A stretch of 64,000 nt of DNA from positions 620,001 through 684,000 of the forward strand of contig CAJQUW010001979.1 of the NCBI GenBank assembly GCA_907163375.1. The letters are read 5' to 3'. Below the pieces are notes generated by a model. The model was not told where the DNA came from, searched no databases, and was given only the letters and a program-made list of their open reading frames with translations. The position numbers were made by a program, and so were the translations under genes. The DNA is from Prostheceraeus crozeri (Eukaryota > Platyhelminthes > Polycladida > Euryleptidae). The stretch's first letter is position 1. Every line of letters starts with the position of its first letter. Of this stretch, positions 34,048 to 47,170 are shown piece after piece.

Positions 34048-37000
34048 GGCAATACGATTATTCCACTGATGAAGCAATGTCAGTGACATGACAACAAAAC
34101 CCGATGATCTACTTCATGATGCTGCTTAATTTGAATTGATGATTACTATTTTAAAAACCGTTTCGAAATTATTTTAAAAAAGCTTGCCTCAGATTGAAAT
34201 TGAAAACCCCATTTAAAATAATGAACAAGGAAAATTAAAAAAAACATTAACTGCATGTCTTAATTATAGTGGAGGTCTCCATTCATAATTAACGATTCAC
34301 ATTCTATCAGATGAATTGGAAACATATAAGAAAATATATTATTACAAAACATATTAATCCACCGAAATAATTATTTCCCATCACCTATTCAACTTTTTGT
34401 TTATCACAATTGAACTTATTTCGTTCGCGGAATAATCATTACATGCAAATGTGAATGTGGGTAAAGAGATGTTTAAAAGCTTTTTATCATTCACAACAAA
34501 TCATCCAAATATTGATATAAATGTACGCGTATTTTAAGTAACACCATGGTCAAGTAAAATTTCAATTGCACTTTATTGATTTTTTTAATTTTGCTCAGAT
34601 AATTTATCACACAAATAACTACATCGCAAAACTAGATCACAAATGCTGTAATTACATACATAAATACATAGTCGCATACTTAAATATTGCCTATATGCTT
34701 TTGTAGCATAGTAGGACTATAAGTACTTAATTATGAAAGCTTACTATGTGCAAATCACTTGTGACATTCCTTGCGTTATATATTCTTTTCTTAACCATGA
34801 GACTATAAGAAAACCACTAGTTACAACAACTGGAAAACTTGTGATAGAATTTTCCGATATAAAATGCAATTTACGTAGATTAACATTGTTTTAGGAAAGT
34901 CTTGGACTTAGAAATAGAATTACAAATATAAGGATAGATATGAAACTAGACTATTTTCTTTCTTTATTCTGTGTTTGATATAGGCCTACCTATCCTCTTT
35001 ACATACATTTCTGCAGTTCTTTGTAAAAGATATAACTATTCATATGAGGATACATAATAAATAATTCCATTATCTGTTATGTTCTACTATAATACATAAC
35101 TTGCTGTTCGATGATATCACATAAATTCCATTTGATCTTGCATTATAACGCTGACCGTGTTTCATGACGCAAAATACCATGTGCTGGTCACGACATAGCA
35201 TTCATTGTCGTTGCAATGTGTGAAATTTGAAATTGTTGAGATGGATTTTCAACATGAAAATGCAATCAGTGTTAGAAATCGAATCACGAATCACCCGTCT
35301 CATTGTAACAGTAAAAGAGGATGTTCCAGCAACAGATAAAAGACATAATGTCTATAAAATGAACATTTTCGTGCATGTCTCTGATTATATCAAATTTCCT
35401 ACAAGTATTATGTGATATTTTCAGTGACACGATCTTGGAACGCTGTGTTATTTGAGCTGTCTCCAATCCATTTTTCGGTAATGTAATTCTCAATGGAAGT
35501 TGAACACTGAGCTAACATCCGGCACTGTTCGATAACATGAGACAATTTTCACATCATTAATAAATCCTGATAAGATTTCGAGTTAATGTGAATACCACTT
35601 CAGAAGTTTGTGCATGACTTTCGGCGAAGTCAAAATACTAACTATGTCTCTGGATGGAATTGAATTGAGGAGCAACAGACATTATTGATAAATGACATAG
35701 TCTCCTTACTCTACATGAACATGACTCCACTATTATAATTACAGTCAAATATATCAACCAAATCAAATGTGTAGAATGATTGTCAATACTTGGACATTGC
35801 CACATGATAGGCCAATAAATTACGATTTAACAATTTGGATTTGTGTAATTACCAGAACGTAAACGCGAATTTATTTAACTTACCCGAAGGCATTTGACAG
35901 CGAACTGTCAATTCGAATACTGATCAGAGTTGATTGCCATCGAACTAAACCAACATCCTTACAAAACTAAAATTGATTTAACTCTACTTTGAAATTTACC
36001 TGTTACTTTATATCACAGAGGACCTGTCATCCAACTATTCAAATTTTGACTTCCTTCTCCGTCATAGAAAAGTAATTCCTGAAGCCCCATATAACCTATG
36101 CGCAATAATTTAATGTATCACATCTATAAGATGTTTTTATAGAGAATAAGAAAACATTATTCAAATAGCACATTACGGAATTTCATTTATTGATGTTTAA
36201 CAGACAACTTGCATCGTGGTTCGTGACAGTAACTTTCAAGAGAATTTTAATTGCTGAAAACGCGCTGAAGTAACAAGTTGAACAATTTGAACAAGTCAGA
36301 TAAAGCTGTTTAGACATATGCATAAATGCATTTCAGTAGTGCTTCATAGATAAGTGCAAAGAAAAAACAAAATACGTATTGATCCTATCATCATTATACC
36401 AGACGTCAATTGTACACCATGATTCTCATTTCGCGTCCTTATACTATACCAAACCGGCTATGCGCAAATATTGTTTTGATGAAAAATGACACTACCGATT
36501 ATTCAGTTTCTCAACCACAATTAATACAGGAAAGAGACTGAATGACTTGGCATATGTTTTGTAAAAACGCTGTCGTTATAAATTAAATGAAGGTTAGATG
36601 TCGGTGTTGTGACAACCTTGTGTCAGTGCCAGTGCTTAAACCATTCCCCAAAACCTCATTCATAAATGGTAGCCATAAACAGAAACCATACTTAATATTT
36701 TCATAGTCGTGGTCAGAGGGTGAATTGGCATAAGGGGAGGGAGAATTGGAATAGGGAGGTGTTTCTGTAACAAAATCAGCATTTGTGATATCTAAGTATT
36801 ATCAATTTTTGATTAATGAAAAGGCATGGGAACTATGCGCTCCGCGATTTTCATAGTCATCATCATGACGACAACACATATGTCTATCTGGTACTAGCTT
36901 AGCTGGTGAAAGAGTGGGAAATTGAATAAGAGCAAATCAATTGATTCGACTGCACATAACATTGGAGTGAAGATACTTTATGTGATTTATTCAATCCACA

Positions 37001-40000
37001 CACTATATGAAAGCAGACAACATATGCAGTAGACATTTTTTCAAAAATTGAAACATAGTCTAAATCCAAGTTTGGGAACATACGGACGTTAGTAAAGCAT
37101 ATAACAAGTGCCTACATACTATGCTTCATTCGCAAGTGTTCTTTTCGTTTTCAAATGGAAAAAATAAATCTATAAGCAGTCATGTAAATTTATATCTTCT
37201 TTTCAATTGACCCTGTGACCTCATCAGGCTTTCCTTTTATGAAAGCTACTAATAACATTCAAAAGCCTCAAACATGCTCTTCACTAGTCTATAGCTCGTC
37301 ATTGAAGACACGTGCCCTATAAAAGTTTCTTAGATATTTAGCGACAGGTCTTTTTCAAAAAGCATGTCAACTCTCTTCATCCCATCAATCCAACTCACCC
37401 AACACCAATCCGGAATGAATGCTTACGTCTGATGTGATATCTATTTCATGTAGTCGTCTTATGCGACCACTCCCATGAATTCTTCGTTCTGCGGGAAATT
37501 TAGATAGATCTTCAAATTGTCCACGTATATATACAGCACCCTTAGAAAGTTACAATATCAAACTAAAAAGGCGATTTTTCGGCAATTTTCTCATCCTCGC
37601 TTGAGAGATAAACGACTGAGGCAGACATCACGATACATTTGCTGCTTGACACACAGATGGTTCTGGAAAAAGCACTGATGATTTCATACTGCCTAGCATA
37701 AAAGTTTCCTCCTGAAGTTTTCTTCAGGAGGTCCCATGTGCCATGTCACCCCAGTCTCCCCAATATGAACAACTTCATGAATGTGGCTATTTTTACCATA
37801 CCATGACATGCCTGAGGCACAAAGCCATACTAGCAAGCTATGAGTGGAACAGCCCACGCATAATGGCGAATGATTAGTAATTCATAAGTTGTCATGAATC
37901 ACAAGCAGTATTGTTGGGATGAAAATCTGTAAAATGTTGAGGTAGGGCTGCCAAACGTAATATAATTTGTATATTACTTTACTTTTCCGGTGGCTGATGC
38001 CGAAACATTGCATCCTTGCGAGTATATTTTGAATTCATTTCTAAGTAATGCGTTCAGTTGCATTTATGTAGGTGTATGTTAGAAAAATGTCCTCAGACGT
38101 GAGCAATTTAATCACGAAATTCCTTCGTTACTGCTGACGCCACGCCCTACACGGGATCGTTAGTAAGGTTCGGAATGGCCAATGCTATCTAAGGACATCC
38201 AGAGTGGCTGAGCAAGCTGTAGACTGCGCTCGGGGTTCATTTATCCTAGATTTGCCGCACCGCTGACAATCATAAGAGACTGTAGAATGCCAGTTCAAGT
38301 AGAGATTGGGTAGGAAGGTGCCCTTAAACTTGAACAATTTAGGCACCTAAATCATTGGTAGTCGCAGATGCTGCGTTTCGACTACAATTGCTAGTCATTC
38401 CGTCTTGAAATGGCCCAAGCTATTTTATTATGTCTGGAATGACAAGCTGAAGGATTGGGCAGCAGTAGCGTTTCCAAAGTGAAATCTCTGAGAATCCGCA
38501 AAATGAATTCTCTGTAAATCCGCGCACACCCCTTTACCTTTCAGTTTTAAGACCAGATTTGTGGTTTTCTGGATCTCACTTCCTTACCTTTTCAAAAATG
38601 AATATCTTTCAAAATAGACTTTTTTTAGTGATACGCAACTTTTAAAAGATTGAAAAATTATGAATTTCGAAACATAGTAGATTTACTTAATTTCATGCAT
38701 TTTCTTTTGTAAGGTTTCTTGTGTAGGCCATCAAACGTACGTAATCATAAAGTGAATATATAGACCTGCAAAATGACAACCAAGAATAATACTTATTAGA
38801 ACGAACAGCCATACTTAGCTTGTACTCGCAACAGACTGTAAAAAAGAATAAACTTTCTTGTTTCCCTTTGTAGTTAAATATTTGGTCCTCCATGCACAAA
38901 ATTGATCTATTTCGGACTTTTCAGACCTATGGCAAAATTTCGGACCAAGTGGTCACGCCAGGAGCGCGGTAACCCCGAAGGTTTAATACTAGAAGCCGGA
39001 ATTTATTGAGATTCCAGAAGAAGAAAAATCATAAAAAGGCTTTCAATGGAACTTCTGATAGGGTCAATTTCTTTTAACAGGGTCAGCATTACCAGTTTTA
39101 ATAATATACTACGAACTTAACGTAGTGCACTGTGTTTTTCACGGTGATAATTAAAGCTTTCAGGAAAACAAGATTTACAAATAAAGATCAAACAATTCCG
39201 TGGCAGTTCATATTTAAAACGCAAGAATCAATAGAATCTATTTGAAGTGCTGTGCATAAAAAATGGACCACCTAAAAGCGATATTAATGGCACTTGAGAG
39301 GTCTATTCGTTCTGCACATTAATGCATTACATGTCTAATATGATGCAGTGTCAAACCGTGATATTTGATTTGAACTTTAAAATACAAAAAATATTCAAGT
39401 GATCAGGCCGGTACGAAGAAACATATGTATATCTTGATTTGCAGTCATTTCACAATTTGTGCGTAGAAGAACTAATTTCTCTATTAGCAAATTTAATTCC
39501 CACTTATTATTGAAAAAATGTTATCAAAGTATTAATAATATCACAAAGAATTGAAATACACTTTAAACAGAAAAAATTGCGATTGAAACCGAAAAACTGC
39601 GCACTCCCCGCGAAAAAATCGGCGAAACCGCGCAGCTGCGCGCTGCCACTTTTGAAAACACTGCAGCAGGCTGTTCTCTGCTCCATTATGCTGTGATTAG
39701 ACCATATCAACTGTCTTCGCAATAGTCCATCATTTTATTTGATCAAATTACTCGATATTGGGTCATTCAATTCGTGTCAAAGGCATAAATCATAACATTC
39801 GTTTGAAAATCCTGTAACCTATTCTTCCTCCAACCGAAGTTGCTTTATCTTTAAAGTTAGCATGATATACCATTTTTGTATCCATCCTCTACAATAACAA
39901 ATCCAAAAAACTTAGCCAGGAAAAATCGAAATTGACAGTTATCTTAATCTTGAATGTTCAGTGGCCAACCATTAAGAATTACCCCAATTATAGCATTTAG

Positions 40001-40492
40001 AAATATTCTTTTGGCATTGTTTCAAATAGCTCTAAATGCAGAGAAGTTGCTATTTGGCCTGCTGTTAGCAATTAACTAGAGTGAAAGACTGAGCAAGCTC
40101 TCAACATTATGGTTTGGTTCTATTATAGATTGTATAAGCCCCTAATGTTCATGACGTGACTCAAACGACCATTATCAGGAGTCAAATATAGAATTTTGGA
40201 TTTGATAAGAATCACTTTTCGAGCGAGAAACTTTATCAGCTCTAGATAGATGAGAACATCGGAGATGATGAAGAAGATGCGAAGCACTTGTTGGATAACG
40301 ACGAAAATCATCCAACAGAAACATGAGAACATTGAGATTCAAAAGATGACGCTAGGATACCCGTAGGCCAGAATTATGAATCGAATTATGAACTCGAGTC
40401 ATGAGAATAACGAGAACACTGCGGATCACCATTTGTAGGACATGTATGTTGAACAGATTGAGAATCACATCCAACAGGGTCAATAAAAGCCT
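34048..40492. other. 6.4 kb without a recognised gene or element
   Basis: AT-rich sequence with scattered chance frames. A perfect 10-bp hairpin lies at 37708-37731 (CCTCCTGAAG, four T, CTTCAGGAGG). A GC-richer stretch near 38130-38300 has weak A-box and B-box likeness (TGGCTGAGCAAG, GGGGTTCATTT), too weak to call a SINE. Confidence 0.45.
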
Positions 40493-40500
40493 GATCGGTC

Positions 40501-41691
40501 CAGGGTTGGCAAAACCCGGGCTTGGTTTGAAAAAACCCGTCTCGCGGGTAAAACGGGCGGGTAAAACGGGATAAACGGGCGGGTTTTTCGGGTTTTTTCA
40601 AGTTAAATCGTTCCTGCAAATTTAGATAATCTGCAATTACCCATATGGTTACATAGTAATGCAGTTGACAACATCCGTGATTAAAGTCCTGGTAAACAAG
40701 GGGACCATGTCACATCAAGTTGAAGATGGCCATGTACGAGCCGTACACATGCATTATAATAATGAGGGCCCGAGGCGAGGATGCCACATCACAATCGGGT
40801 GCTGGATCATATTAAGAGGGCCCCAGTTATAACATTACAGGGACCTCATCTCATCATATCTTGAGGGTCCCTCCTGACTACGTCTGAGGGGCTACGAATA
40901 CCATTATCGGTACTACAAATCTACGTATTCGATACATCCCGACCTTAAATGTAGAACTAGTGACTATACGATAAATACGAACTATGGTACTGTTGTTTAA
41001 GTGCATGACTAGTGACTGCCTACATATTTTCTTACTTTCTTATTAATCTGATTTTTGCATTACGTTGTAGATAGTAAATAATTTTATAATTCACAATCTT
41101 ACTTTATTTCAGATTGAGAATACCGACATTCGAAATATTCGATTGAGCGCATAGTAGGCCAACACTACAGTCTACTTTACGATTTTTGTGGACGATGTAG
41201 CAGGTCTATAAGGTCTATAAGGTCCTAAGGTGAAGAACAAAGTAACAGACTCGAAATCTTGATTCGATATTGAGAATAAGGCGATTAAAACACGTTTGTG
41301 TATTTCGCATTCATAGTTCTGTAGTCCGGACAGAACCAGTTTGCTTGATTTTGAACATAATTCTGGGCACAGTCACTGTCTGAGCCTATCATATGGAATA
41401 TGAAGTTCGAAAAAAAACCGTTCTACCCACGGGCATCTTCATTTTGATTTTTGAAACAACTCCTTAGATGTTTTCCTCACGGGTTTCTTCATTTTGATCT
41501 TCTAATCTATAACCTTACCTAAAGAATAGGCATATCATATAGAATATGAAGTTTGAAAAAACCCGTTTTTTCATCGTGATAGCCCAATCTGATAAATATC
41601 ATGTAAAATATGAATTTTGAAGAAACCCGTCCCACCCGCCCCGGGTAAAACGGGTTTTACCCGCGGGCGGTAAAACGGGTTGCCAACCCTG
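40501..41691. mobile_element. Non-autonomous hAT element with perfect 8-bp target duplication
   Basis: The ends are CAGGGTTGGCAA and TTGCCAACCCTG. GATCGGTC flanks both sides (40493-40500 and 41692-41699). Subterminal regions are packed with ACGGG/CCCGT motifs (AAAACGGGCGGGTAAAACGG and its reverse). Three diverged copies of GAATATGAAGTTTGAAAAAACC lie in the right half (near 41397, 41540 and 41608). No transposase is seen in 1191 bp. Confidence 0.93.
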
Positions 41692-41699
41692 GATCGGTC

Positions 41700-43368
41700 T
41701 GATGAGGAGATGATACGTCACGAGTAGGTGGATCGGAATTCTCATCCAACAACAGCTGTTTAGAAACTATAAGAGAAATTGCTTCATCCAATTCAGCGTC
41801 AGATCATTTCCTCCCCAATCATGTTCGAGCCCATCTTGCTGCCATTTGAATTGATCTGTCAAGTTGCAGGTATCGCATTACAAGAAATGCGGTACAACGC
41901 TTTGATAACAAGTTTCGACTGATGACTGAAAAGTGCTGCCTATATTGAATCACAACAACTTTTAGTCATCGCTTCCACCTCGGTCACAAATTCCTAGTTT
42001 TTGAAACAGGATTTAGGTTGCTAACTAGAATTTTTCCTTAACGTGACAGCGAAAGCGGTATGTTATTTTCCATGGTGCGTCTATGATGCACATTTTTCAT
42101 GATCAGCAAAAGCTCGCGTGTTATGTAAAATACTCCCTCTGAATGCGGTAATTGGCCCCGACATCCGTAGAAGAGATGCCATTCCACGAAGCATCGTTAG
42201 CACCATTTTTTAATTCATTGAGAATTCGTGCGGCGAGAATGATGTTTGTGGTTGGAACAATGTTGAGTTGATCTATGAAAGGTCCTGAATGGTTGAGCTG
42301 CGAATTGACTCACTTTTGAAAAGCAGATTATGATACTTTGTACACGATTCACAACTCGTCGGGTCCTCAGTCAAGACAGATTAATCGAAAAATAGACAGT
42401 TTACGGAATAAACTATCTGGGACTAGACACACCGACCACTGCTAACCCTTAATATCATGAGAAAAAGGACGATAAGTTGGCAGACAGGCTTCGTGATGTC
42501 AAGCACTTTCTCAATTCCACTATTGACAAGACAGGTGGTGATACAACGAGTTCAAGACTGACACTGACACATTCACAAAGAAAGCTAAATAGATTAGGCT
42601 TCAGGAAGTTTGGTGATGCGGGTTTAAGACTGACACATTCACACAGAATAGCTACATAGAATAAGTTTTAGGATACTGAGAAGATTGGTATTGGCTATGG
42701 ATGTACCAGTGAACTGCACATCAGGTAGGCCTAATGCTTCTGACAATGATACACAGCTTTCTGGATGCATGCACTGAATGGAATTTGTCAAGGAAATTTA
42801 TTGAAGATTTTCAGTTCTTTATTGAATCTACTTGGGGAGGGAATTAAGTCGCTTTATCCATCTATTTTCTATTTCAACCTTTTTTCTTCCTTTGGGCAAT
42901 GCTCCGAAGATGTAAAAGTAAAATCGATTAGCTTACATGTTTGAAATGTTTCGAAACTGCGTTCGAATACAAAGTTTTTACATTATTGATGTCCTGTGAT
43001 ATTCTCATACTAAGCTGTTGGGATGTTTGACCAACATAAAATTACATACATCCTTCACAGTTCACGACATCAATAATATTTACAGTTTCTACATGTATAG
43101 TGCTTTCTATGTACTCGTACAAAATTGTTTACAATCTTTTACAATAAAAAACTTTTCAATAACAGGGCTGAAGACCCGTATTCCAACTCAGAGGTGTTCA
43201 CAAGGCAAGTTTGAAGATACGTCCCACACTGTTTCTGATATTACTTCTTGTATAGCCTTGTAAACGCCAAACAGGTTGTACAATTCTCTATTAAACTTTG
43301 AAGTCATCATAAGTAGCAAAAAGCAAATTTCGAAAATATGCGGTGGATGAAATGAGTCAGGGGTGAGA
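41700..43368. other. Nothing recognised except a short direct repeat
   Basis: AAGACTGACAC with TGACACATTCACA occurs twice (about 42553 and 42625) within similar surroundings, giving an imperfect two-copy repeat of about 75 bp. No gene or element recognised. Confidence 0.45.
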
Positions 43369-43635
43369 TTCTCCGCAAGAATGATCATACTATTATTGCG
43401 GGCATTACTAAATGTGGTGATACCAGGTGCAAATGTTGAGACCAACTCATTATTGGCATGACGATAAAAATTGGCGATTTTGTATTCTAAATAATAAAGA
43501 ACTTCAATTGTTATTCAAGCAATGTCCTATATTTCCTGAAATGTTATGGTTGTGACGATATTTATGCGGGTCAAACTGGTGATGTCTTACGTAATAGACT
43601 GACCGTTCATCGCCAACACATTAAATGGAATTGGT
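43369..43635 (+). pseudogene. Penelope-like element relic: GIY-YIG endonuclease end
   Basis: One frame, with stops, reads GITKCGDTRCKC, then SSNVLYFLKCYGCDDIYAGQ then TGDVLRNRLTVHRQHI. Penelope-like elements carry after the reverse transcriptase a cysteine-rich motif and a GIY-YIG nuclease reading NVIYLI.C..C...YVGQT...LR.R...HR..I. The order and spacing fit. The reverse transcriptase is not seen upstream, so this is a short, decayed 3' fragment. Confidence 0.7.
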
Positions 43636-45724
43636 TCTGAATAGCACTTGATAAGATCATGCTAGACAAATTCATTTGGAAGCAACATCATAAAAAACTC
43701 CAAAATATCAGATAGCAGCAACTGTCACCACTTGGTGAAGAAAAAATACACCTACATGCTATAGCTATTTGACATAGAAAAATGTCAAAATGTCCACTAT
43801 CACAGACATGTTTTGATTCTTGAGTTGATGATTCTTTAAGGAAAATTCGTGTAACGCGTATACAAGTACTATGCTGCATCAGATTCACTTTCTTGGCGGA
43901 TTATATTATATTATTATTATAACTATTATATTATTATAAAATAATTATAATTATTACATTATTAATAGTTATAATTGTGGATGATCTCATGAAAACCACA
44001 AAATCTTTTTTCATTCTGTTATTCATTTGACACCCGATGATGGGCATCATGCAGGCTCATACAGGCGGTTCCGTAGGTTCGAATAACAGCAGACAGCCGT
44101 GTCACAGTGCACTTCATAACTATAATATTTTCCCATTGTTAACTCGTCTGGGAGCTGTTGTTGAGTGAATGACGTGCACTGCATTGGAGGTTGTCGTGGT
44201 GTGGCATGTTTCGGTTTGGGCTCAAAGGGTTAAAAATGCTAGTGCAAGTGCATTAGGGCAGGTCAGAATTGAGATTGTGCTTCGAAGTGGATCCATCTCG
44301 AACATAAATTTACCTACCGTATGTTAATTGACGACTTGTTCGGATGAGATCATACAAAAGTTTGCTAACTTCCGAGAAGAAATGCAGAGAAAATGTGAAT
44401 TTCGTGTAGGACTTTGCTGAATTATTGCACGCAATTTTGGATATGCAGTCGAATTTCATTAATGCACTTGTAGTAATACTCCGTCTTGTGTTCTGGGAAT
44501 GGTCGGTTGGTTTAGTGGAATTCGACTGCATACACATATTGCATGAATCAAGCATGAAGAACCAACAAATCACGCAGAAAACAGCATAGGTAGTTGTGAG
44601 TGCATATATTAGCATCCTCTAAGTAGCAGCAATAGCTTGTAGAATTGAGTGTCTCATTGATGAAGTAATTGTCTAATGGAAAAGATGGCCACCCTGTGAT
44701 TTCTTCTTGTTATCCTCATATTCATTCAGTGCAAACTTCGACAAAAAAAGTAAATCAACCCATAATCATTAGACAGATTGCCCTACTCCGGAAATGGAAA
44801 GTAATTTTGAATTCAGTTTCATCTTCATAACACTGAAAGGGTTCTCTGACGCTGTATCTTAATAACTGAGTGTCAGAAACTTCAAAAAACTGGTCGTCCA
44901 TGCAGGATCAAAAAAGGCCATCTTCATTAAATTATTTAAGACGACAGAAAAATTGACATGCATTTGGCTAAACTATGGGCGATGTGGAACTGCGCATGAG
45001 TTGGTGCAGAAGCACATGAAAAGAAGAAAATGATCATCTGAAGTTGAGAACCCTCATAGACATGTATTTCAACGTCATGACAGCCAGATACAGACTGAAA
45101 TCCTCCCCATTCACTTAAATTCACATCTAATGTTTACCGGGCGACTGGACAAATTTTGTGCATGATAGCATCTCCTTGCGTACACATGTGCCCTGAAATC
45201 CTTAATATAAATCTCACATTATAAAACTGAATATAGAGACAAGCATCAGAGTCCTTTTATGTATTATAATAATTACAATTCTAACAGATATTGCAAATTT
45301 CTTGAAAAGTCATGTGGTTAAACAGCTGATCAGCAGGAATCATTTCTAATAAAAGTTGGTTTAAACAAGCTATTTCCTAAATTGCGTTTTAATTCAGCAA
45401 TTTAGGTGGCACCAATAAACAAGTGCCTTCTTCACTCATTTGAGGAATATTTAGTTTCCAGTAATTACTCAATTTAATATAATTATGCTTATTTTTTCTT
45501 TTAGTCTCATTAATGAACTGTGACTGATAAAGATGCCCACACATCATCAAAATCAAGACTGAGAACAACTTCATCGGATACGAACTTTGTTTGTGTTGAC
45601 CGTTACACGACGTTTCGTATAGGCAAATTTGTTCACTTGTAAATATTGAGCACAGAGATTCACAAATTTTCAGCAATCCATTATCTTTAGTGGAAAGACA
45701 AAAGTTAAGCAAATAAAGGTCATA
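43636..45724. other. Nothing recognised; AT-rich tract
   Basis: A strongly AT-rich, partly self-complementary tract of TTA/TAA runs lies at about 43903-43975. A 101-residue minus-strand frame at 44310-44615 is not recognised. No element ends were found. Confidence 0.4.
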
Positions 45725-45780
45725 ACCATAGACATCGGATAACATTATTAGTCCTAATAAAGTTATCCGATGTCTATGGT
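45725..45780. repeat. Perfect 19-bp inverted repeat with 18-bp loop
   Basis: ACCATAGACATCGGATAAC at 45725-45743 is followed after 18 bp by its exact reverse complement, GTTATCCGATGTCTATGGT, at 45762-45780. The outer CATA/TCAT bases add partial pairing. No target duplication or gene lies next to it. Confidence 0.9.
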
Positions 45781-45845
45781 CATAACTATGGAAAATAATT
45801 CATCAAGTACAATAAACCCCATGATACTCACTAAGTTTAAAAAAA

Positions 45846-46022
45846 GGATCATAGAGTAGGGATACATAGGTAGAGTGTCGACTCAAAAAGTATCTGTATA
45901 GTATACAGTGAAAATGTTTAAATTAAAAGATTCAAGTTTTTGAGAAGATTGCGTTCCCGAAGTCCAAAATATTATTTGAGTAGTTTCAAAAATGTCAAAA
46001 TTTTGCCAATTTATATACTACC
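45846..46022. repeat. Repeat unit (copy A) left of the CR1-group LINE
   Basis: ATCATAGAGTAGGGATACAT, GTGTCGACTCAAAAAGTATC and GTCAAAATTTTGCCAATTTA appear again at 52300-52636 on the other side of the LINE. Copy B contains a 158-bp insertion (52403-52560) which copy A lacks. Confidence 0.88.
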
Positions 46023-46284
46023 GGTTGACGGTTGACGGACGTGTCTTCTGGTGACTTCTGGTGCTCTGACTTTCAATTTTCATCGTTTTCTGGCTTTTTG
46101 AAAAGAGCTTCATAATCGAATTTTGGATCAGTGTGCTTGCCACAGTGTCATCTATTCTCTTACGTAACTGGATTGATTTGATTGTGACTCCCTCTTCCAA
46201 GAATCATCACTTTTCAATTTTCATCTAAGTGTGCAAGTGAGTTGTAATCCGTGCTTCTGTCTTTGGTCGGGCTGGTGAATTCGT

Positions 46285-46626
46285 GACGTCGTTGAATGCA
46301 ACAGGCCTTTGATCTCTCGATTGTGATTCTTAGATATCTGACTATTTAGCGAGCACCTCGCACGCATGTGCTGATGGTCGTGTGCATCTAACTGCTGTTT
46401 GCCGTGCACGTCGCCCTTGGTTCTGGTCTGAGCGGCACTATCTGGATTATTTTGGACGTCGTTGAATGCAACAGGCCTTTGATCTCTCGATTGTGATTCT
46501 TAGATATCTGACTATTTAGCGAGCACCTCGCACGCATGTGCTTATGGTCGTGTGCATCTAACTGCTGTTTGCCGTGCACGTCGCCCTTGGTTCTGGTCTG
46601 AGCGGCACTATCTGGATTATTTTGGT
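46285..46626 (+). repeat. Two 170-bp tandem repeats in the LINE 5' leader
   Basis: GACGTCGTTGAATGCAACAG starts at 46285 and again at 46455, and the following text (TAGCGAGCACCTCGCACGCA, CCGTGCACGTCGCCCTTGGT) is almost identical in both. Repeated 5' units are known as promoter monomers in several LINE families. A promoter role here is inference. Confidence 0.9.
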
Positions 46627-46688
46627 GACTTTTCAATTGGACACTTGAGCAGTGGTATTGTAGTGGGCTGTGAATTATTTGCATCGCT

Positions 46689-47170
46689 ATGGCTACTCCT
46701 ACTGGCAGAAGAATGACTCGGTCTAACAGCTCTTCAAGCAATGCTACTGGCATGCAAGATTTTCTTGGATGATTTTAGAAGAGAAATGATGAATTCGTTT
46801 GAAGCCCAAATTCAAAAAGTTACGGATATGCTCGGCACAGTTAGTGCCCGCATTGATAATGTGGAATTGGAAGTGCGTAAATTCAACGAACTTGTTTGTC
46901 GACACGATAATGATATAAAGTCGATGAAATCGGAGATGGTTAATATGTACCAAAATATTCCGCAAATGGTCTTGGAGGAGGCAGAGGAGAGAATGAGGCT
47001 CAATAATATCATCATTTCTGGTTTGCATGAATCCAATGGTTCAATAGAAGAAAGAAATGTTCATGATGAGACTCTTATTCACAACCTGCTTCATGAAATC
47101 GATCTACATGATGATTTTCAAACAAAAATAATGAGTTCGCATCGCATTGGACGTAGCCATGTAGACAGAC
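46689..47170 (+). pseudogene. LINE ORF1, 5' part (coiled coil and RRM-like start)
   Basis: ORF1 proteins bind LINE RNA and chaperone target-primed reverse transcription. The likely start is ATG at 46689 (MATPTGRRMTRSNSSSSNAT), with a frame break near 46740-46770. After that comes a heptad-rich helix (VTDMLGTVSARIDNVE, KSEMVNMYQNI) and then ERMRLNNIIISGLHES, the start of the RRM-like domain in CR1/L1-type ORF1s. The frame runs into the LTR element at 47171 and resumes at 49268. Confidence 0.8.

Noticed and set aside
38190-38260. Possible tRNA-like SINE head (TGGCTGAGCAAG ... GGGGTTCATTT)
   Set aside because: The boxes are only weak matches, spacing is short, and no arms can be folded around them.
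43903-43975. AT-rich tract as a scaffold attachment site or origin
   Set aside because: Only base composition supports it; no specific motif was found.
44310-44615. 101-residue minus-strand open frame
   Set aside because: No motif, no splice context and low-complexity AT-rich codons; frames of this length are expected by chance here.
46221-46753. Repeated 62- and 121-residue minus-strand frames
   Set aside because: They are the reverse strand of the tandem repeats in the LINE 5' leader; the repeat gives them their likeness.
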